Origin: Hygrocybe punicea
Taxonomy: Eukaryota > Basidiomycota > Agaricomycetes > Agaricales > Hygrophoraceae
Direction: 5' to 3'
DNA: 64,000 nt
NCBI GenBank assembly: GCA_963556145.1
Contig: OY744464.1
Coordinates: 1,054,001-1,118,000, forward strand
The notes beneath the pieces are model-generated. The model saw only the letters and a list, made by a program, of their open reading frames with translations. It had not been told where the DNA came from and ran no database searches. This document shows, in pieces, positions 1 through 10,712 of the stretch; position 1 is the first letter of the stretch; each line of letters opens with the position of its first letter. Both the position numbers and the translations under genes were made by a program.

Positions 1-30
1 GAAAAACTACTGCATGTCACTTCATCTGAT

Positions 31-430
31 TGTAATGTGACGGAATAAGCTGATAGTTTTACTTCACAAGACGATTTAGAGAAAGGGGCTTAGGTTCCGA
101 AGGTAGTCAATCTTTAGTATGAGAGGAAGCGATTGAGATACAAGTTGATACGAATTTAAAGTCTACAGTACAAGCTGAAAGTAGACTACTTATATAGCGC
201 AAGGAAGTGGCTATGTTAATAGGAAAGGGTTCATGGCTATGCACCAAAGCATATGGTGTAAAGGGATGAAACATGTAAGAAAGGAGATAACATACAGCAT
301 TTGTCAAATGATATGACTAAGCGGAGGGAAATGGCAGCGCATATGTGAAAGGAATGACTAAGTAAGTAGAAGAGGAGAGGAAAGAAGAAAAGGAAAGAAA
401 GTAAGCACGTCTTAGTAAGAAATCATAACA
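31..430 (-). repeat. 3' LTR of the gypsy element
   Basis: 400-bp copy of 10308-10707. It differs at positions 38, 89, 314, 323 and 356, all transitions, three of them at CpG. Confidence 0.95.
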
Positions 431-1027
431 CTCTACCGGCCGGAGAAATATATGACCACATATTATCCACCAATGTCCAACCAAGATACTGCTCACAGTC
501 GCGGAGGAGGGGGGCAGGAAGTTTATCCTCGTGATGAAGTTCGAAAACCTGATCGAAGGTCGATAGTTCTAACGCATAATGGCGTAGTCGGTCACTGTCA
601 TTGCATTGGAAGCATTTGAAGTGGGATGAATGAGAACGAGGATGTGAATGAGAACAAGAACGACCTCTAGGACAAAAGGGTGTGATTAGAAGGGAAGGGA
701 GTGGAGCAGGAGTATTCAACCAGGTATTGAAGTCTCCTTCGAGAGGAATGAAGAAGGTAAAAGGTGAAAAAGAAGAAGGAGAGGGAGGAGAGGGAAAGAC
801 TAGGTGAGCGGTAGCGATGAACTCAGCGAAATCGTCATCATAGTCCACGCATGATTCCATGTAATCCTCGTCTCCGTTGTCGATCTCCATATTCTCTAAC
901 ATATCTGGCTCCACGATGTTGCGTCCATCATTGGAATCAAGTGGCAGGGGGCGTGAGGAGGAAAGTTCCATTGCAGGCCTGGACACATCGGTATAAGACT
1001 TCATTGTCAGCGAAGCTGAGGGGACGG
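423..1027 (-). pseudogene. Downstream accessory ORF of the gypsy element, distal part
   Basis: About 200 codons between the chromodomain end and the 3' LTR, with an acidic stretch (many D/E around the MEIDNGDEDYMES segment) and a Ser/Pro/Phe-rich centre. It ends near the LTR border. The sequence at 3028-3491 is probably the upstream half of the same ORF, separated by element A. Joining the two halves at the 4-bp TSD leaves the frames one base apart, so the ORF is either frameshifted or was never continuous. I recognise no domain. An extra ORF at this place fits an accessory protein of the element, but that is inference. Confidence 0.45.
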
Positions 1028-1185
1028 TGGAGTGGTACCGAGGTACCACTCCGGGGGCTCACGCAGGACTCGAGGGAAAGGTCAACTGGATAGGAAGGAT
1101 GGACTGACTACTACATCTGGAAGGCTACTGACTAGGTCAAACCGTGGGAACCTGATCACGTGACTGACCAGGCACAACTACTACA
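1028..1185 (-). repeat. LTR of element A (left)
   Basis: 158 bp, identical by eye to 2866-3023. It contains the palindrome GTACCGAGGTAC-type core near its outer end. It is the 3' LTR if the element reads on the minus strand. Confidence 0.9.
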
Positions 1186-2865
1186 AGTGCCCCTCCTCCT
1201 CATGGTGACGTCCTCGTCACCATACCGCTACTAAAAGAAAACAAAAAGCAAAACAAAACTGACCAAGAAAAAAACTCTCCAGTCACGACTCCCAGTCCCT
1301 CACGATGCCCCGGGCCTTACACGTGAGGCGGGACCGTATCGTCCTCCAAGATCGTTGGGGGTGGTAGATGACCAAACTGTAACTCTGCTCTGCTCCTCCA
1401 TCCTCGAATGCCTCTGGGACTCACATCGCAGGGTAGGATAAAAACGTTCAAAACCATAAGTTCTTGTAGCCCAGGGTGTGAGTTCTTGTGATCCGAAAAT
1501 AGACTGGGTGGTTCGTGCGAAAGTAAATAGGTACGGTGCTGTCGAGCAGTGATGGTTCGTAGATAGGTCGAATATCCAATAAATGTCGAGGGTGGGGAAA
1601 GGGGATAGGACGGGACAAGGTACGGTGTAAACGGGGGAAAGGGAAAGCATACGGGTGCATTGGGCCATGCGGTGGCATCGGCGATTCTCGATATGAGGGG
1701 ACTAGCGCTGGGGTGCTAAGTGGTCGCGGCGGTGACTCGTTTGGGTCCCTACGGGTCGGGGAAGTCGCCAGGGTCGAGAACGAGGTTGCGGGGAGCTGAA
1801 CGAGGGCTCGAGGAGCCGGGTATGGTGCAAGAATCCGGCCGAGAGATGGTGACGTGGCGGAACGCGGTGGGGGTCTGGGAACGGTGGGCACGGTGGTATT
1901 GGATCGAGGTGGGGTGCTCCGGGATGGTGAACGAGTGGGCCGCGAGCTTCGTGAGTCGATCCGGGGCTGGGTATGTTGGCAGAATGGGGCCGCGCGATGG
2001 TGACGTGGCGCCTGGCCCAGGTGTCTGGAAACGACGGCGGGGGCTCGTTTGGCGCAATGGAGGGGGATGGGGGGTCCTGGCCGGTGGAACGAGGGCACGG
2101 GAGGTCGAATGGGTCCGTGTGAGGCTGGGGTACACGAAAGAACGGGGGGGCGCGACGGATCCGTGGTGTGACCAAAAACGGCGGTGGGGGCTCGTTCGGG
2201 GCGTTAGCGAGACGCAGGGTGCTCTGGGGGGTGGGCCGCGAGATTGGTGAGCTGGTCTGGGGCCGGTTGTGCTGGCAGAACGGGGCCGCGCGATGGTGAC
2301 GTGGCGCGTGGCTCGGGTGTCCGAAAACGACGGTGGGGGTTCGTTTGGCACAATGGAGGGGAACGGGGGGTCCTGGCCGGTGGGACGAGTGTGCGGGGAG
2401 TCGAATGGGTCCGTGTAGGGGTGGGGGTGACGAGAAACGGGGGGTCTAACAATGGTGACGTGGCAGATCCATGGGGCGACCAAAAGGTGCGGGGCGGTTC
2501 GTTTGAGACGACGAGGCGCGACGGGGGGTTCTGGCAGATGAGCCAAGGGTGCGGGGAGTCGAACGCGTGCATTTTGGGTCCGGGGTGCATGAAAAAAACG
2601 GGGTCCGCGCGGCGGCGATGCGCTTTTCGTTGGGTTGTCCAAAACTCGCAGTAGCGGGCCATGTGGGATCCTGATGGGGAACGCGGGGCTCCGGAACGTC
2701 GAACGAAGTTGCGGGGGGTCGTGTGGACATAGCTGGGTCTAGGGAAAGTGAAAATTTGGGGGGTGGTGAGGCCGGAAAAAGTTGTCTCGCGAGAAAAAAT
2801 GTAAGAAGTGGGAAAACCATGAGAAAAAGAGAAGCGTGGGTCGAAGAACACTCTCATCACCACGT

Positions 2866-3023
2866 TGGAGTGGTACCGAGGTACCACTCCGGGGGCTCAC
2901 GCAGGACTCGAGGGAAAGGTCAACTGGATAGGAAGGATGGACTGACTACTACATCTGGAAGGCTACTGACTAGGTCAAACCGTGGGAACCTGATCACGTG
3001 ACTGACCAGGCACAACTACTACA
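2866..3023 (-). repeat. LTR of element A (right)
   Basis: 158 bp, identical by eye to 1028-1185. It is the 5' LTR, judged from the adjacent TGGTGATGAGAGTG primer-binding candidate. Confidence 0.9.
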
Positions 3024-3027
3024 ACGG

Positions 3028-3491
3028 GTGAAGTTTTGGTGCCAGAATTCGCCAGGGAGGTTGACTTTGATATGGTGGTGAGGAAAGTAAAGGTCGAGGT
3101 CAGATTGGAAGGAAGCCAGGAGATTAATGATATAAACGACCTTGCGATAGCTCCAAGGAAGGAGAAAGGCGCGGTGGAGCAAATGTTGGACATATTGGAG
3201 GTGAGCGACACCAGGGGCAGCGGAATGGAAGATGTGAAGGAAAACGCACGAATCCCACTGGGCTAACTCAAAGAAAAGAAACGGACGGGTGGGCCAAGCG
3301 GAAGGGTCTTGCCAAAGATGTTCAGGCGGCCAATCGTATTCATGATTAGTGGTATGGAACATATACCGTGGGATGACCAGCCGAGGAGGGGTGGGACGAG
3401 GATCGTTGTCGAAACAGTCGAGGTGAATAGAGAACTGAAAGTGACGATATTTGGCAAGGATGCACTTAGAATGACAAAGGGGTAAGCCCAA
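3028..3491 (-). pseudogene. Downstream accessory ORF of the gypsy element, proximal part
   Basis: Minus-strand open frame starting with an ATG at 3491, about 160 bp beyond the pol stop at 3653. It is rich in His, Trp, Phe and Tyr and contains no recognised motif. Element A cuts it at 3024-3027 (the TSD ACGG). See the distal part at 423-1027. Its place between pol and the 3' LTR argues for an element-encoded protein rather than a host gene. Confidence 0.4.
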
Positions 3492-3652
3492 GTCAAAGCT
3501 ATGAAAGTGAGGAACGATGTTGTATGCATGGATTGAAATGATGGGCAGAAGGCAAAAGAGCGAAGAAGGCAGAAAAAGATGTCAGAGTTTATATAGGAAA
3601 TTGGTAAGGACATCACGTGGTATTTCTTCGGTCTTCATATTCTAGAATTGCA

Positions 3653-3765
3653 TCATGCATGGCGCAAATTGGAAAGAGGTTCCCAAGTATTTTCATTGGC
3701 GGAATAGCCTTTCCATTTCATGAGATATTCTTTCTTGCGGCGGTGATAATGGTCATCGATGACGA
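3653..3765 (-). pseudogene. Chromodomain of gypsy integrase, C-terminal half
   Basis: Minus-strand translation gives the second half of a chromodomain (KEYLMKWKGYS then NTWEPLSNL) ending in a stop at 3653-3655. The first half, with the EEYEVE strand, lies at 5542-5617 on the other side of element C. Keeping one copy of the 4-bp target restores a continuous E-T-V-I-D-D reading. A chromodomain at the integrase C-terminus defines chromoviruses, where it is thought to steer integration to marked chromatin. Confidence 0.85.
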
Positions 3766-3899
3766 TGGAGTAGGACTAGAGGTCCTACTCACTACGATGG
3801 CATGGTCATGGCATAGTCAATCTCTCTCAGTCTGACTAATCCTACTACAAACATCTATCTACGACTGGATCACGTGACTAACCTAATCCTCCTACTACA
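3766..3899 (-). repeat. LTR of element C (left)
   Basis: 134 bp, identical by eye to 5408-5541. Outer end TGGAGTAGGAC, inner end CTCCTACTACA. Confidence 0.9.
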
Positions 3900-5407
3900 T
3901 GTCCCCTCCTCCAATATGGCGACGTCCCCGTCGCCTCATCGCTGAGAAACAAAGCAGGAACAGAAAGAGAACTAACCAAAATCCAACATCTCCAAACTCC
4001 AAACCAAAAGAACTCCTACTCCGTCAAGGTCTTATGAAATGCTGCCTACACTAAGGGATACCTCACTCCAGTGGATGCCGCCGCAGGGATACCTCACTGT
4101 AAGTGGCTGCCGCTGTCCTGTAGACCAAATCGCCTATGTTCAAAGGTTGGTAACGCTCATGGAATAAAGAAGTGGGGTGTGGTATGGTGTGGTAGTGTCA
4201 ACGTTTGATGGAACAAGTGCTGATGTCGAGAGAAAGTGGCCGCGGGGGTCAGGGTGGTCTCTGGGATCAAAAACGAGGTTTTATCAAGTATACGCGAGGG
4301 GGCAGTAACACTGTAGCAAGGGAACATGCAGGGTTGGTGCTTGAGGGCTCGAAAACGGCAAGTATGGCTTGACGGTGGCATAAATAGCTTGTCGGATCGT
4401 CGAGCGTGGATGCTGGGGGGTATTTGTGGGGTCACGAGGGGTCAGGAACGAAGCTGGGGGCCCTAACGAACATACGCGAGGGGGGTTGGAACCAGGGGAA
4501 GTGGGATCGCGAGGCGGTAACGCAAGACGGCGTTAGGGGTCCAAACGTGGTGGGGACGGCTCGCTCGGGGCGTTGATGGGGCGCAGGGTGCTAAACGAGT
4601 GGGCCGCGAGTCAACTTGGGGCCGCTATGCAGCTATAACGGGGCCGCGAAGTGGTGACGTGGCGTGTGGGTGGTCCAAACGGCCGGTACTGGGCTGTTGG
4701 GCACTAGCGCAGGTGAACATGGGTTGCTGGGCCATCCAGCGATGGCGTGGGGGGTGCTAGAGACGCGTGTAGGGCCGGGGAGCACGAAAAACGGTGCGAT
4801 GACGTGGCATATCACGGGGGCTCTTAAACGATGGGGTCGGCTTGCGTGGGTGTGCGTGGAGTATGTGGGGCTCTAGGATATGGGCCGTTGGTGAAAAGAT
4901 GCGCATCGAGCGCGTGTGTAACCTGGGTATGCGGAAAACGGGGGTTGACTTTTTGGTGACGTGGCACGTCTGCTGGATGGCCATAAAGGCCGGCTACGTC
5001 CTTTTTGAGGTGACGCGAGTGGACGGGGCTCTTGGTATGTCGTACATAGATCCGTGGGGTCGAATAGTCGTGCTAAAGAGATATGGAACTGGGAATTGCG
5101 GGGCTACGAACGATGAAGACGGGGCGGCTAAAACGGCGGTGTTGGCTTTATGCGGGTTGGCCGTTTTGGCTTGAAAAACGGCGGCTGCGGCGGTTCTGTC
5201 AGACGCGAGGGCTCGCGGAGTATCTGGCGAGGATGCGGGTGGCCGTGTAGCTGGGCATGGACGAAAAAATGGGCGCTGCCCTAGAACTGGGTGGTGAGAC
5301 CGCATGAAGAAAACTGTAAGCGCGAGAAAACCAGTCAAAAGCTCAAAACAAGCAGAGAATGGTGAGAAAAAGCAGACGTGAGACGAATCACACTCTCATC
5401 ACCACGA

Positions 5408-5541
5408 TGGAGTAGGACTAGAGGTCCTACTCACTACGATGGCATGGTCATGGCATAGTCAATCTCTCTCAGTCTGACTAATCCTACTACAAACATCTAT
5501 CTACGACTGGATCACGTGACTAACCTAATCCTCCTACTACA
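5408..5541 (-). repeat. LTR of element C (right)
   Basis: 134 bp, identical by eye to 3766-3899. It lies next to the primer-binding candidate at 5391-5404. Confidence 0.9.
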
Positions 5542-6722
5542 ACGGTCTCAACTTCGTATTCCTCATGTTCATCAATGATATCAGGAGGAGGGCGTAAGTT
5601 GTCATCTGTCACAGGGGATGTAACTGTTCGTCAACAATAGCCGGTTGCAGTAGAGAAATGTGAAAGACGGGGTGAATCTTCCAAGAATGGGGAAGTTGGA
5701 ATTTGTAGGCCACAGGGGAAATGCGGTCGATGATGGGGAAGGGTCCAGTGCGTCGAACATCTAGCTTTTTTATCGGTTGTCCGGTGTTGAGATTCCGTAT
5801 GTCCAACCAAACAAGTTGTCCAATATCGAAGGCGATATGTTTACGTTTTCTATCGGCGAAGTGCTTCATGTCATCAGCGGTTCGTTGTAACGAGTGACTT
5901 GCGGTGTATTGCGCATCGTGTAGGGTCATGAGAAAATCATTAGTGGAGGGATTATTGGATTCTGGTTTGTTGATAGATAAGGGAGTTCGGGGATGGTGGC
6001 CATATTCTAAATAGAAAGGGGAGAAGCCGGTGGAAGAATGCAAGCGGTTGTTATAAGAGAACTCAGCCTGTGAACCATTCGGACCAATCGGATTGCATGA
6101 AGTTGGTGTAGAGCCAGAGGTACTGTTCCAGTTCCTGATTAGTGCATTCCGTTTGTCCATCAGTTTGGGGATGATAGGCGGTAGATAAAGCCGTATCAAT
6201 TCTGAGAAGTTTATTGAGTTCAGTGGTGAATTTTGCTGCAAATTGTGTTCCACGATCAGAAATGATCCTTTTAGGCCATCCGTGTGATTTCCAGATGTGA
6301 TCTCAAAAGAGTCGTGCTGCGCCTTCAGCAGAAAGTGCCGAAGTAGTAGGAATGAAATGAGCACGTTTCGTAAAGTGATCGACAACGACAAAGATTGCGT
6401 CGAATCTGAAAGAGAGTGGTAACTGCGTTATAAAGTCCGCAGTGATTTCTTCCCATGCTGTAGAGACGGGAGGAAGAGGATGTAATAGTCCTGTAGGGCG
6501 TGAATGTAGAATCTTAGTACATTGACAATCAGGACAAGAAGCAATAAAATTAGAAACATCTCGATGAAGTGATTCCCAGACATAATCGCGAGAGATAAGG
6601 TCGCATGTCTTTTCTATTCCAGGATGCCCAGCATGAGGCGGTGAATGAGCCGAACAAATAATCTTGGTGCGCAGAGAAACAACCTCGGGCACAACTATAC
6701 GTTCTCTAGCATCGTGGACCAA
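5542..6722 (-). pseudogene. Gypsy integrase (zinc-binding, catalytic core, start of chromodomain)
   Basis: Minus-strand reading in order: an HHCC zinc-binding module (HPGIEKTCDLI, then SCPDCQCTK), then the core with the first Asp in ITADFITQLP, the second in IISDRGTQF, and the Glu in TNQELEQYLW, i.e. a complete DDE set. The C-terminal GPFPIIDRI and HPVFHISLL strands follow, then the first half of the chromodomain. A TGA at about 6303 (FRD-type context), frameshifts around 6080-6280, and another near 5612 break the frame. Integrase would insert the element cDNA into host DNA. This copy is dead, but its catalytic residues remain readable. Confidence 0.85.
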
Positions 6723-6727
6723 TCCAT

Positions 6728-7450
6728 CTATGAGGGACCATCGGGAAGAGGAATTGAAGATTTTAGAAGAGATGTAAGATGGCAGTGGGGATGGGAAGCG
6801 AAGTCGATTGAGGAATCTAGGAGAGGATAATTAATGATCGCATTGATGAAGTGAGATTCCGAAAGTAGAGTTCTATCCAAATTGTCGGGACCTTCAGGGA
6901 AATAATCGGGGCGGCGAGATAAGCCATCAGCACGGTTACATGTTCCAGGGATATGTTCTATACAGAAATCGAAGCGACTGAGAAATTCGGACCATCTAGC
7001 TTGGCGGCGAGAGAGGGAGCGGTTTGTCATAAAATATTTGAGGGCTTGATTGTCGGTTCTAATGACAATAGTATGATTAGCTCCTTCAAGTATGTGATGC
7101 CAGTGTGATAACGATTTGACGATGGCTAGAAGTTCTTGATCGGGAGTCGAATAGTTTCATTCTGCAGGAGAGAGTGAAGTGGAATAATAACCAATAGGAT
7201 GAAGCTTATCGTCATGTTTTTGCATAAGGACAGCACCGATTGCGAAGCTGGAGGAATCGGTTTCGAGGATATAAGGAAGGTCAAGTTGGGGAGCTTTAAG
7301 GATAGGTTCGGAAGTAATCGATTGTTTAAGGGAATCAAATGTGAGTTGACAGTTAGATGTCCAAGTGAATTTGTTGTCTTTTCTTGTGAGATTGTGAAGA
7401 GGTCGAGTGATAGCGGAAAAGTCTTTGATGAATCTGCACCAAAAGTTCAT
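6728..7450 (-). pseudogene. Gypsy RNase H region of pol
   Basis: Starts with the RT-RNase H connection (NFWCRFIKDFSAITRPL), then the RNase H core with ILETDSSSFAIGAVL (first Asp), DQELLAIV (Glu) and IVIRTDNQALKYF (Asp), then the typical ADGLSRRP end. A stop at 7157 interrupts the LSPAE segment, and a frame change lies between 6728 and 6830. RNase H degrades the RNA strand during reverse transcription. The domain order and motifs match Ty3/gypsy elements. Confidence 0.85.
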
Positions 7451-9096
7451 GGTGCCAAGGAATGATTGAACATCTCGAACACATTTGGGAATAGGCCAAT
7501 CAGAAATAGAACGAATCTTGGCAGGATAATCTGACCAAGATACTTAACGGAGTCTTTTTCAAATTGACATTTGAGGGGTTTGCAAGAGAGATTATTCTTG
7601 CGCATAATGTCAAGTATGCGACGAGTATTCATTTCAAGTTCTTCATGGGTGTCTCCAAGGATAATGATGTCATCCATATAAGTGAATACACATCTGGAGG
7701 TAAGAACATCGTGAAAGCAAATATTCATCATCCGTTGAAAAGTGGCGGGGTCATTGCAGAGTCCAAAGAACATAACGGTAGGTTCGAAAAGACTACGATT
7801 CGTAATAAAGGCAGCCTTCCATACGTCTTCTTCCTTTATCCTAATATTGTTGTATCCCCAGCGAATGTCGATAACAGTGAAATGTTTCGCTGTTTGGAAT
7901 TTTGGTTGTTGGAGGATTTCAGAAAGAAGTGGAGGAGGATAGCGATCGTGAATGGTGTGAGCGTTAAGATAGCGATAATCCTGAATAGGACAAAGTCCAG
8001 GATCTGAACCTAGAGCATTAATTTCTTCACCTTTGTTCACAAAGAAAAAGGGAGCGGCTTGGGGGGATTTCGAGGGGCAAATACGTCCTGTCGAAAGATT
8101 TTCTTCCAAGAATTTATCGAGTTCGACTTGTTCTCAAGGAGAAAACGAATGCAACTTGCCCTGTTGGGGTTTGAAGGAATCTTTAAGGTTGATGGCGTGA
8201 TCGAATTCGGAATGAGGAGGAAGTTGGTCGAAATGTTGTTTGAGAAAAACATCCGAATAATTCCAATACTTCTCCGGTATAAACGCCTTCATATCTTCTT
8301 CAACAGTAGTAGGACAAGAGGTATCTCTGAGGGAAATGCCATTGATAGTTTGTAGAATTTGATCTCGGGAAAAGGAAAAGTAATTCGAATCGGAGGCGAG
8401 ATCGAGTGAAGCAATATATTCTTCGTAAGAGTCCGATTCGGAGTCGATCTTGTTTTCATACATTGAATCCACGGTCAGGGATGTCGAGGGAATTCCAGTC
8501 TGAAATATTTCAAGGGTTTTCTCTATAACACCGGTGTATGGATTGTGTTTTCGAATCCAAGGAAAGCTGAGAATGACGTCGAAGTCACCTAGCGAGGAAA
8601 TCTCAAGCATAAGGCGTTCATGGTAAGATGGTGGCGTGTAAAGGATGATGTTGCAGGATATATCAATAGGTCCATCTCGGTTAGGCGTCCTATCGATATT
8701 ACGTACAGGTATTGGTTCTTCCAAATACGAGAAGGAAAGGGAATTGTTTTCCATGAAATGGCGGTTGATGAAACAGCCAGAAGCGCCAGTGTTGATTAAA
8801 ACGCGAACGGGGAATCGTTCTCCAGTGTCAGTGGTTTCAAGCCATAGATTGACAATTAAGGTTTCGTCGGAAGAGCATAAAGAACCAAGACAATGATAGA
8901 ATTGTTCGTCATTATGTTTACAAAGATCCAGGGTAGTCAAGGAATCTGAATCTGAAATATCTAATATCCCTTGTGTACAAGTTTGTAAGTGAGGGCCGTC
9001 TTTTCTGCAGAGCTCATTTTGGACACACCCGATGTATGATAAATATCGTCCTTGTCCTTTGCCGAAGAAGTCCCAGAAGTTCCTTATATTCTCCAT
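7447..9096 (-). pseudogene. Gypsy protease and reverse transcriptase region of pol
   Basis: N-terminal part has an aspartic-protease core reading INTGASGCFI, where the family has D-T/S-G, so the catalytic Asp is replaced by Asn. The flap and ILSFPW segment follow. RT begins after an in-frame TGA at 8134 (SP-stop-EQVELDKFL). RT motifs seen: PQAAPFFFV, FTVIDIRWGYNNIRI, LCNDPATFQ and YMDDIIIL, the last with the two catalytic Asp. The frame is lost near 7535 just after KYLGQII. It is read on the minus strand right after Gag. The N substitution and stop indicate loss of function. Confidence 0.9.
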
Positions 9097-10240
9097 CCCT
9101 AGTTACTGCGTGAATATTGTGAGAGCGTTTGCCTTGACCACGAGAGGAGCGGTTGTTGTTGTGTGACAATGTAGCAGTAGAAGAAGAAGCGCGAGTAGGA
9201 CAATTGTTAGCCCAATGTTCTTTTGAGCCACATACAATACATTGTCCCGCAGCTTTTCTTTGTGTGGAAATAACAGGGTCAACCGGTTCCAATTTAATGC
9301 TTGTAGAAGTCGAAGATGAAGCAGTGGGAGTATGGGTTTTCGAAGCAGTAGAGGGAGAGGCAGAAGCTTTAGGGGTTTCCTTCTTTTTACCGGTAGATTT
9401 TGAAGAAGGGGAAACGGTTGCGAGATATTCGCGGTATTGTCGATCGAATCGACTAGCGTATTGTTTCCATTCTTGAAGGGTGGTAGGCATGACGGCGAGG
9501 GTGAATATTTTCGAAATGATCGCTTGATTTAATCCATCTTTGAAACATCCAATAAGGGCTTGATCATTAAAGCCAGTAAGCGTCTCGTATTCTTCAAAGT
9601 GAACAACATATTCGTCGACAGTATCCTTGCCTTGCTTAACCTGTTTTATCTTCAAGTGAGCCGTTGCCTCACGATCGACGTCTTCAAAAGCGGAACGAAT
9701 ATCCGCTTCAAAGTTTGCCCAAATGTAGGTAGCGAAAGCGGGACTCTGGACCTTGTTTTCGGCCCAAGGTAGAGCGCTTCCCGACTTCATGTACAATAAA
9801 CCCAAAAGAACCTTTTGCGAGTCTGTGTATGCTTGCGCATGAAGAAAGACACCGCATTGATGAAGGAACTTTTCGATGTTTTTGGGTTTGCCATCGAAGT
9901 CGTCTGGTTTCGCGATTTTTATGGTAGAAGCAGCAGGGGGAGGAGGAGGAGGCGGAGGAGGTGGAGGAGGAACAGCAGCAGCAGTACGAAGAGCGGCAAT
10001 TTCAGCATTAGCAGTGGCAAGATTATTGTCGAGAGCATTGATACGTTGGAGTAGTTGTTGAAGTTGAGCAGCGGGATCAGCCATTAGTGGTGGAGACGGG
10101 GGAGGTGGGGTTAATGGAGAAGGAGGCGAAGGTGGCGAAGGTGGAGGTGGTGGTGGTTGTCTCCGAAAGGGTTGGAAGCGAGAAGTGGATTGAGTAGGAT
10201 CGGGAAAGCGAGGAGAAGAAGAGCCAAAGCCTGTGGACAT
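9014..10240 (-). pseudogene. Gypsy Gag
   Basis: About 408 codons from an ATG at 10240, just inside the 5' LTR. Order: a Pro-rich N-terminus with two poly-Pro runs, a short coiled-coil (LQQLLQRINALDNNLATAN), the retrotransposon Gag core (KPDDFDGKPKNIEKF, then WANFEADIRSAFEDVD and YVVHFEEYETLTGF), a Ser/Thr/Lys linker, and a CCHC zinc knuckle CIVCGSKEHWANNC. Gag packages the element RNA. The C-terminus overlaps the start of the pol frame (9096), and the join appears frameshifted there. The Gag frame itself looks intact. Confidence 0.85.
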
Positions 10241-10307
10241 AGCAGTGGATTGGGATCGAGTGCGAGGAGGTATGGTGGGCGAGCAGAAGTGAAGGAGACT
10301 TTAAATC

Positions 10308-10707
10308 TGTAATGCGACGGAATAAGCTGATAGTTTTACTTCACAAGACGATTTAGAGAAAGGGGTTTAGGTTCCGAAGGTAGTCAATCTTTAGTATGAG
10401 AGGAAGCGATTGAGATACAAGTTGATACGAATTTAAAGTCTACAGTACAAGCTGAAAGTAGACTACTTATATAGCGCAAGGAAGTGGCTATGTTAATAGG
10501 AAAGGGTTCATGGCTATGCACCAAAGCATATGGTGTAAAGGGATGAAACATGTAAGAAAGGAGATAACATACAGCATTTGTCAAATGATACGACTAAGCA
10601 GAGGGAAATGGCAGCGCATATGTGAAAGGAATAACTAAGTAAGTAGAAGAGGAGAGGAAAGAAGAAAAGGAAAGAAAGTAAGCACGTCTTAGTAAGAAAT
10701 CATAACA
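10308..10707 (-). repeat. 5' LTR of the gypsy element
   Basis: 400-bp LTR with TG...CA ends, next to the start of the minus-strand Gag ORF. It is followed by TSD CTGAT at 10708-10712. Confidence 0.95.
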
Positions 10708-10712
10708 CTGAT

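Larger units (their letters stand above)
1028..3023 (-). mobile_element. Compact LTR element A (no polymerase), family A/B
   Basis: 1996 bp, bounded by two 158-bp direct repeats (1028-1185 and 2866-3023) in which I see no difference. Read on the minus strand the LTRs run TGTAGTAG...CACTCCA. A 4-bp duplication ACGG flanks it (1024-1027, 3024-3027). On the minus strand a candidate primer-binding site TGGTGATGAGAGTG lies 3 nt inside the 5' LTR (2849-2862), and a purine tract GAGGAGGAGGGG precedes the 3' LTR (complement of about 1190-1201). The interior has no RT, integrase or protease. It consists of degenerate GC-rich modules carrying the motif ATGGTGACGTGGC at 1846, 1997, 2293 and 2452. It is inserted in the gypsy accessory ORF region. 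Confidence 0.9.
3766..5541 (-). mobile_element. Compact LTR element C (no polymerase)
   Basis: 1776 bp with two 134-bp direct repeats (3766-3899 and 5408-5541) that look identical. On the minus strand they run TGTAGTAGG...CCTACTCCA. Flanks are ACGA (3762-3765) and ACGG (5542-5545), a 4-bp duplication with one mismatch. It shares with A and B the primer-binding candidate TGGTGATGAGAGTG (complement of 5391-5404) and the GGAGGAGGGG purine tract, but its LTR sequence is a different family. The interior has no protein domain and carries the shared GGTGACGTGGC motif around 4653 and 4954, with a close variant at 4799. It sits in the chromodomain of the gypsy integrase. Confidence 0.9.
31..10707 (-). 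mobile_element. Ty3/gypsy chromovirus-type LTR retrotransposon, decayed, with nested insertions
   Basis: Two 400-bp direct repeats (31-430 and 10308-10707), each starting TGTAATG and ending CATAACA, are flanked by the 5-bp duplication CTGAT (26-30 and 10708-10712). Between them on the minus strand lie Gag, protease, RT, RNase H, integrase and a chromodomain, in Ty3/gypsy order. The element landed inside a PIF1-type helicase gene: bases 1-30 join to 10713 in frame once a single CTGAT is kept. Elements A (1028-3023) and C (3766-5541) are nested inside. The pol frame has several stops and frameshifts, so this copy cannot move alone. The LTRs differ at five sites, all transitions. Confidence 0.95.

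Noticed and set aside
1024..3027. A 5-bp duplication for element A, which would make the flanking ORF halves in frame
   Set aside because: The fifth base does not match on either side. The 4-bp ACGG is supported by analogous ACGT in B, D and E.
8134..8136. Programmed stop read-through in gypsy pol and copia Gag-Pol
   Set aside because: Both TGAs sit among other inactivating changes and in CGA-like contexts, so simple nonsense mutation is more likely.
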